A stretch of DNA of 64,000 nt, taken from Epiperipatus broadwayi (Eukaryota; Onychophora; Udeonychophora; Euonychophora; Peripatidae). The stretch lies in NCBI GenBank assembly GCA_028023455.1, contig JAQFVV010000049.1:2910536-2974535 (forward strand), in the 5' to 3' direction. Of the stretch, positions 60,001-64,000 are shown piece after piece (the stretch's first letter is position 1; each line of letters begins with the position of its first letter). The notes beneath the pieces are model-generated. The model made no database searches. It saw only the letters and a list, made by a program, of their open reading frames with translations, and was not told where the DNA came from. The position numbers and the translations under genes were made by a program.

Positions 60001-62473
60001 AAAGAGTTAAAATGGACTACTTAACACATTAATTAATTTAAAACTAAAGTTAATACCAATGATTAACTATAATGCACATTATACCTTTATAATACTAACA
60101 GAATTGGAATATGACTTGCGAACAAAAGATATGAAGCAATGTTTTATATTTTAAATATGTTTACCAAATTAATAAAATAAAATCAAGTTAAACAGAAAAT
60201 GACAATAATTGTGTAGTATTTAAATGTGTGGAATCACCACACACCGGTGTTACATAGTGGATGAGACTAAATTAATACAGCAATGTCATCTTAACATTTT
60301 TAATAGGTATGGGTGCATGTGTGGTTAATGAGATTTATGCCTACATTTACTATGCCAATCCTATTCTTACATTTGGTTTGCCAATTTACAAGTGAAAATG
60401 CTAGCCCAAGATAGATCACTCATTACAGCCAACATATAGGTGCTGTTTATATATATTAAAAATGTGAATGAATAATTAAGTTCAAAGGTGATGCAGATTC
60501 AACCCAGTAAGCAAAGATTCAGGTTTCAGACTAATTCTGAACAGTGATTTAATAAGAAAAAAGAACTGATTACTGTAGGTCCCATATATATGCTATGGTG
60601 CTGAATAAAATATTAAAAAATATGTTTGTGATGTGAGTAGGTAATTATTCACAGGATCACATCAAAATGCACAGTGCTCTAAGACCAGACAACTTGCTAC
60701 TATTAAAATATGAACATATGAAGTTCATGAACTCAGGTAGACTTTATAAAAGTAGTTTGTACCATCATGTTTCAGTTCTAATAAAAATAGCCTTACCCAA
60801 ACTAAGAATATGAGGATGGTCTGACACTATGAACCACTTAGAAGAGGTACAGCAAGATGTAAATGTACATGTGTGTACATTGTAAAAACACACCTGCAAC
60901 ATATAAGTAAAATACAAATATGTATAATTAAAATTAATAGCTTTTATCTGTACATCTGACAGAACCTAGTTCTTAAAATAGTATTATAATTATGCTAACT
61001 CAAAAGAGTAAAAGTAAATTATCAATCTAGTTTAAAATACTGAATCTGCATCTTTAACCATTGATTAAGAAGGGGGAAGTATATTTAGTAGCAATTAATA
61101 AGACATTAATAAATATATACTTTATCACTATCTCCTATTACTAAGACTAATCTATTACTACTAAATAATTTATATTAACAATTGCATTGTATAAAATTTG
61201 ACTAAGCAAATCATAATAAACATAATATGATGTAAATCTAAATAAATCAATAATAATGAAAGTGCAGCAATCAGTTATTATCTGACATAATAGGATTTCA
61301 GAACAGCAATTTAGTGAGCCAAATAGCATTATTAAAATACTAAAATGGAGATCTTAATAATCATATCTCCATTAAAAGTTTATTATAAATGATAATGCTC
61401 ATTGTTTTGAAATACTTGGCAAATTATAACATATATAAAATAAATTTTATATAAATAATGAAAACAATATCTAGACATAACTGCAATACTAAAGAAATTT
61501 AGGTAAATAACTGATTACAGTTATTATAATTTAGAGAAACAAATTAAAATTATAGGTAGTTTCAGGCAAGTTTTATACAGTTATAAATTATATTATTTTA
61601 GAATTTCAAGAATTTAATAATGAATGTTCAATTCACATTATATAAGCTAGTTTAAGAGATTTAAAAAGGTTTAAAGATTTAAAGTTGATTTAGAGCTCTG
61701 TGGTGTTGAAAAGAATATTACTCAGCTTCTTGTTTGCAACTTCTTTAGGTGCATCAAAGGATAGGCATGGCAGAACTCTTCTATGGATACATGGTATGGT
61801 TTAAGAAGCAATTTTCTTGCAGGCAGGCTGTTGCTGAAAAGTCTCCCATCTCCATGATGATGGTTGCTAGAACGTTTTCCATCTCCATGATGATCATTAC
61901 ATGCCATTATGGCATGTAAAATGATGTTTGAAATCATCATCTTCCCACAGGAAAATGGCAAATATATGGCATTCTGTCCTACCATTTCAAAATAAAATCT
62001 GGTGTAGATTCTGTTAGCAACACTTCATGAAAAATATACATTAAAATCCAGAGTATAAAAATATAGACTATTTATATGATTTTCAGATCAGACCATATTT
62101 TGTCAACAACATGAACTTACAGCTAGCAAATTAATTAGACCTATTTCCTATCTTATAATTTAATTTACTAAATCTATTTAACCTTTTGTTTAATTTTTAA
62201 ACATATTTTAAACTTAATTTAACTGTCTCTATTCCCCAAAGACTTAGTAATAGTTCCAGCTCAGTGAATATTATTTACTATAAAATACATTTTAGAAAAA
62301 TACTATTGCATAAATAAGATTTTAAACTTTGATCATCTGCTATATTAACCCAAGTGTGCAGTGATGTGATTTTTGTTTACAACTATTTCAGTCTAAAATT
62401 AAGAATCATTAGAAATAGCTAAATAATATTTAAATCATATTGTACTATATTATGTATCATTGTGGTATGTGAA

Positions 62474-62474
<1 letters not shown>
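60001..62474. other. AT-rich sequence, no gene recognised
   Basis: The only structured item is a doubled ccatctccatgatgat phrase at about 61847-61895, which makes an internal repeat in an 87-codon minus frame (61985-61722). I would not call that frame a gene. Confidence 0.45.

Positions 62475-62548
<74 letters not shown>
62475..62548. repeat. Compound (CA)n(TA)n microsatellite
   Basis: About 44 bp of CA units are followed by about 28 bp of TA units. Confidence 0.95.
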
Positions 62549-62550
<2 letters not shown>

Positions 62551-62758
62551 ATATTAAATATAAAATAATAAATTGATTCTTTTAAATTAAAACAAAATAT
62601 ATAATTCAAAAAGTTTGACTTTAAAATAAAATATATCTGTTGTAATATATATATATTATTAAAAGTAATGTCATGTTATATATGACTTGCTTTATTAATT
62701 AATATATATATATAAATGTAAGACATTACTGCTCGTTATTCACATACACACATACGCA

Positions 62759-62760
<2 letters not shown>

Positions 62761-62792
<32 letters not shown>
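62761..62792. repeat. (TA)n microsatellite
   Basis: About 30 bp of TA units preceded by cacatacgcacgca. Confidence 0.9.
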
Positions 62793-62793
<1 letters not shown>

Positions 62794-64000
62794 GATGACA
62801 CATATATAACTATGTTAACATCCATATATTTGTACTCAAAATGACTTTAAATCTGGAACAGATGGAGGTATGCAGAAAAAAAGGTGAAATAGATATGAGA
62901 GCAGGAATATACTGTTTCAATATATGTGTGGATATGTATACTATGGCTTTGATTTGTGATGTAGTTATTAACACATTCCATACCATAATTGTGACAAGAG
63001 ATTAAATCTGAGTTCATCTTGGTGATTTTTTTACCTAGTGAACAAATTTTAAACAAACTTAAATTTTATTGAGTGGCAAAAACATAACTCAGTTTAATGT
63101 GTAATTATTATATGAATAATAATATCACATAAATTTTTATATTTATATGCTTTCAAGAATAGAACATTTCACATTAAAGCCATCTTCCTGAATAATGATT
63201 AATCAATGAACCCTAGATGATATAATGATGTAATATTCCCATTTCTAAACCTACTTTGTTCCAGCTCAAAACCCTAGTTCTCACATAAAATGCAAAAAAT
63301 GAAACAAAAATAATCAGAAGATAGGGATATTATAACATTATTTTACTGATTTTTAATGATAACTCAAGCTTAAAATAGATGGTTATAATATAGAGTAAAA
63401 AGATATACTCTTGGAAATACATAAGAAAATCATGTGATATTAATATTAAAATTCCTCTTCAATGGCTAAAAGTTGCCTATAATTAAAGTAAACTAAGGCC
63501 TCTAAAATATGTTGAAACTGATGTGGCATCAAATGTATATAATTATACAAGCAAGCTAGTGTGAATTGAAAACCTTAAGTTTTTATTGACTTTTAGATTA
63601 TTAGCTAGATGCATAAGTGCATTACGTGCAGCTTTAATGTGTAGTCTCCACTAATGAAAGCAAAATGCAGAAACAAATTTGGGGATTTTATACTGATATC
63701 CATTAATTATTCAATCTTGTAATAGATGACATTAAGAATAAAAATACATGATTTTTTGTAATTATTAGTTATCATTTGAGTTTCATAACAAACCAGTAAA
63801 ATACTAGTCTAATGAATAATGCCTATTTCGTTATTGCTTCTGTGTCAAAAGAAGCATATATATTCAAATCAGAATTTTGATTAAAATTCTTTTTTAAAAA
63901 ATTAGTTTTATTTATATATATAAATGTGGAAAAATCAATTCTATAAACTTCAGAAAATAAGAGGCTAATATGTGTGTATAAAGAAAGACTATAATTTCTA
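62793..64000. other. AT-rich sequence, no feature recognised
   Basis: No supported feature up to the window end. Confidence 0.5.

Noticed and set aside
61722-61985. 87-codon minus frame with repeated HHGDG
   Set aside because: The repeat comes from a duplicated short DNA phrase; no signal of a real gene.

Overview
The window is a very AT-rich, repeat-dominated piece of a large animal genome. I find no convincing host protein-coding gene and no CRISPR array, operon or bacterial signal. The repeat repertoire points to an invertebrate: Penelope-like elements (PLEs) with GIY-YIG nucleases, RTE-type and another non-LTR retrotransposon, a mariner relic, fold-back MITEs, tRNA-derived SINE-like pieces, and long (TA)n, (ATT)n and (CA)n tracts. 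A lophotrochozoan such as a mollusc (possibly a cephalopod) fits, but a cnidarian cannot be excluded from sequence alone.

Layout. 1-1183 is a pair of direct repeats. 1184-4674 is a young PLE insertion built as a head-to-head inverted duplication; it keeps an uninterrupted reverse transcriptase plus GIY-YIG frame and has hammerhead-ribozyme-like tails. 4730-5460 is an RTE relic. 5.5-11.1 kb is AT-rich sequence with a 220-bp (ATT)n tract and duplicated repeats. 11225-11935 and 18140-18850 are two decayed PLE fragments facing each other. Between them lies a tandem non-autonomous LTR retrotransposon array (11944-18117: LTR, internal, LTR, internal, LTR) with a clear promoter and a tRNA-Lys-type primer-binding site. 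18.9-24 kb is mostly unclassified, with one fold-back MITE. 24352-26580 is a LINE lying between fold-back arms. 29-32 kb holds fold-back elements. 32428-33243 is another PLE 3' part, followed by a mariner relic (33621-34020). 37022-37272 is an RTE 3' end. 38255-39955 is a giant four-part palindrome. 39964-41684, 54833-56900 and 57237-59746 look like solo LTRs. 45006-46480 holds fold-backs and a tandem duplication. 46972-47605 is a decayed coding relic of unknown identity. 47720-48985 is a second head-to-head PLE palindrome with tRNA-like tails. 49150-51350 is a TIR-bounded element with an IS1595/Merlin-like transposase trace. The last 4 kb is AT-rich sequence with (CA)n and (TA)n tracts.

The most interesting signal is in the LTR array. 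A 20-nt hairpin with a fixed 10-nt loop (CTTAYGRTGA) and a 5-bp stem occurs in four different sequence versions, twice per LTR, once per internal region and once in the related solo LTR at 54.8-56.9 kb. The stems differ in sequence but each pairs perfectly, which is the covariation expected of a conserved RNA structure. The hairpins lie downstream of the TATA box, so they would be in the element RNA, and most sit inside a larger multi-helix fold. A second general pattern is that all four LTR insertions recognised here sit in (TA)n tracts and start with a palindromic hairpin.
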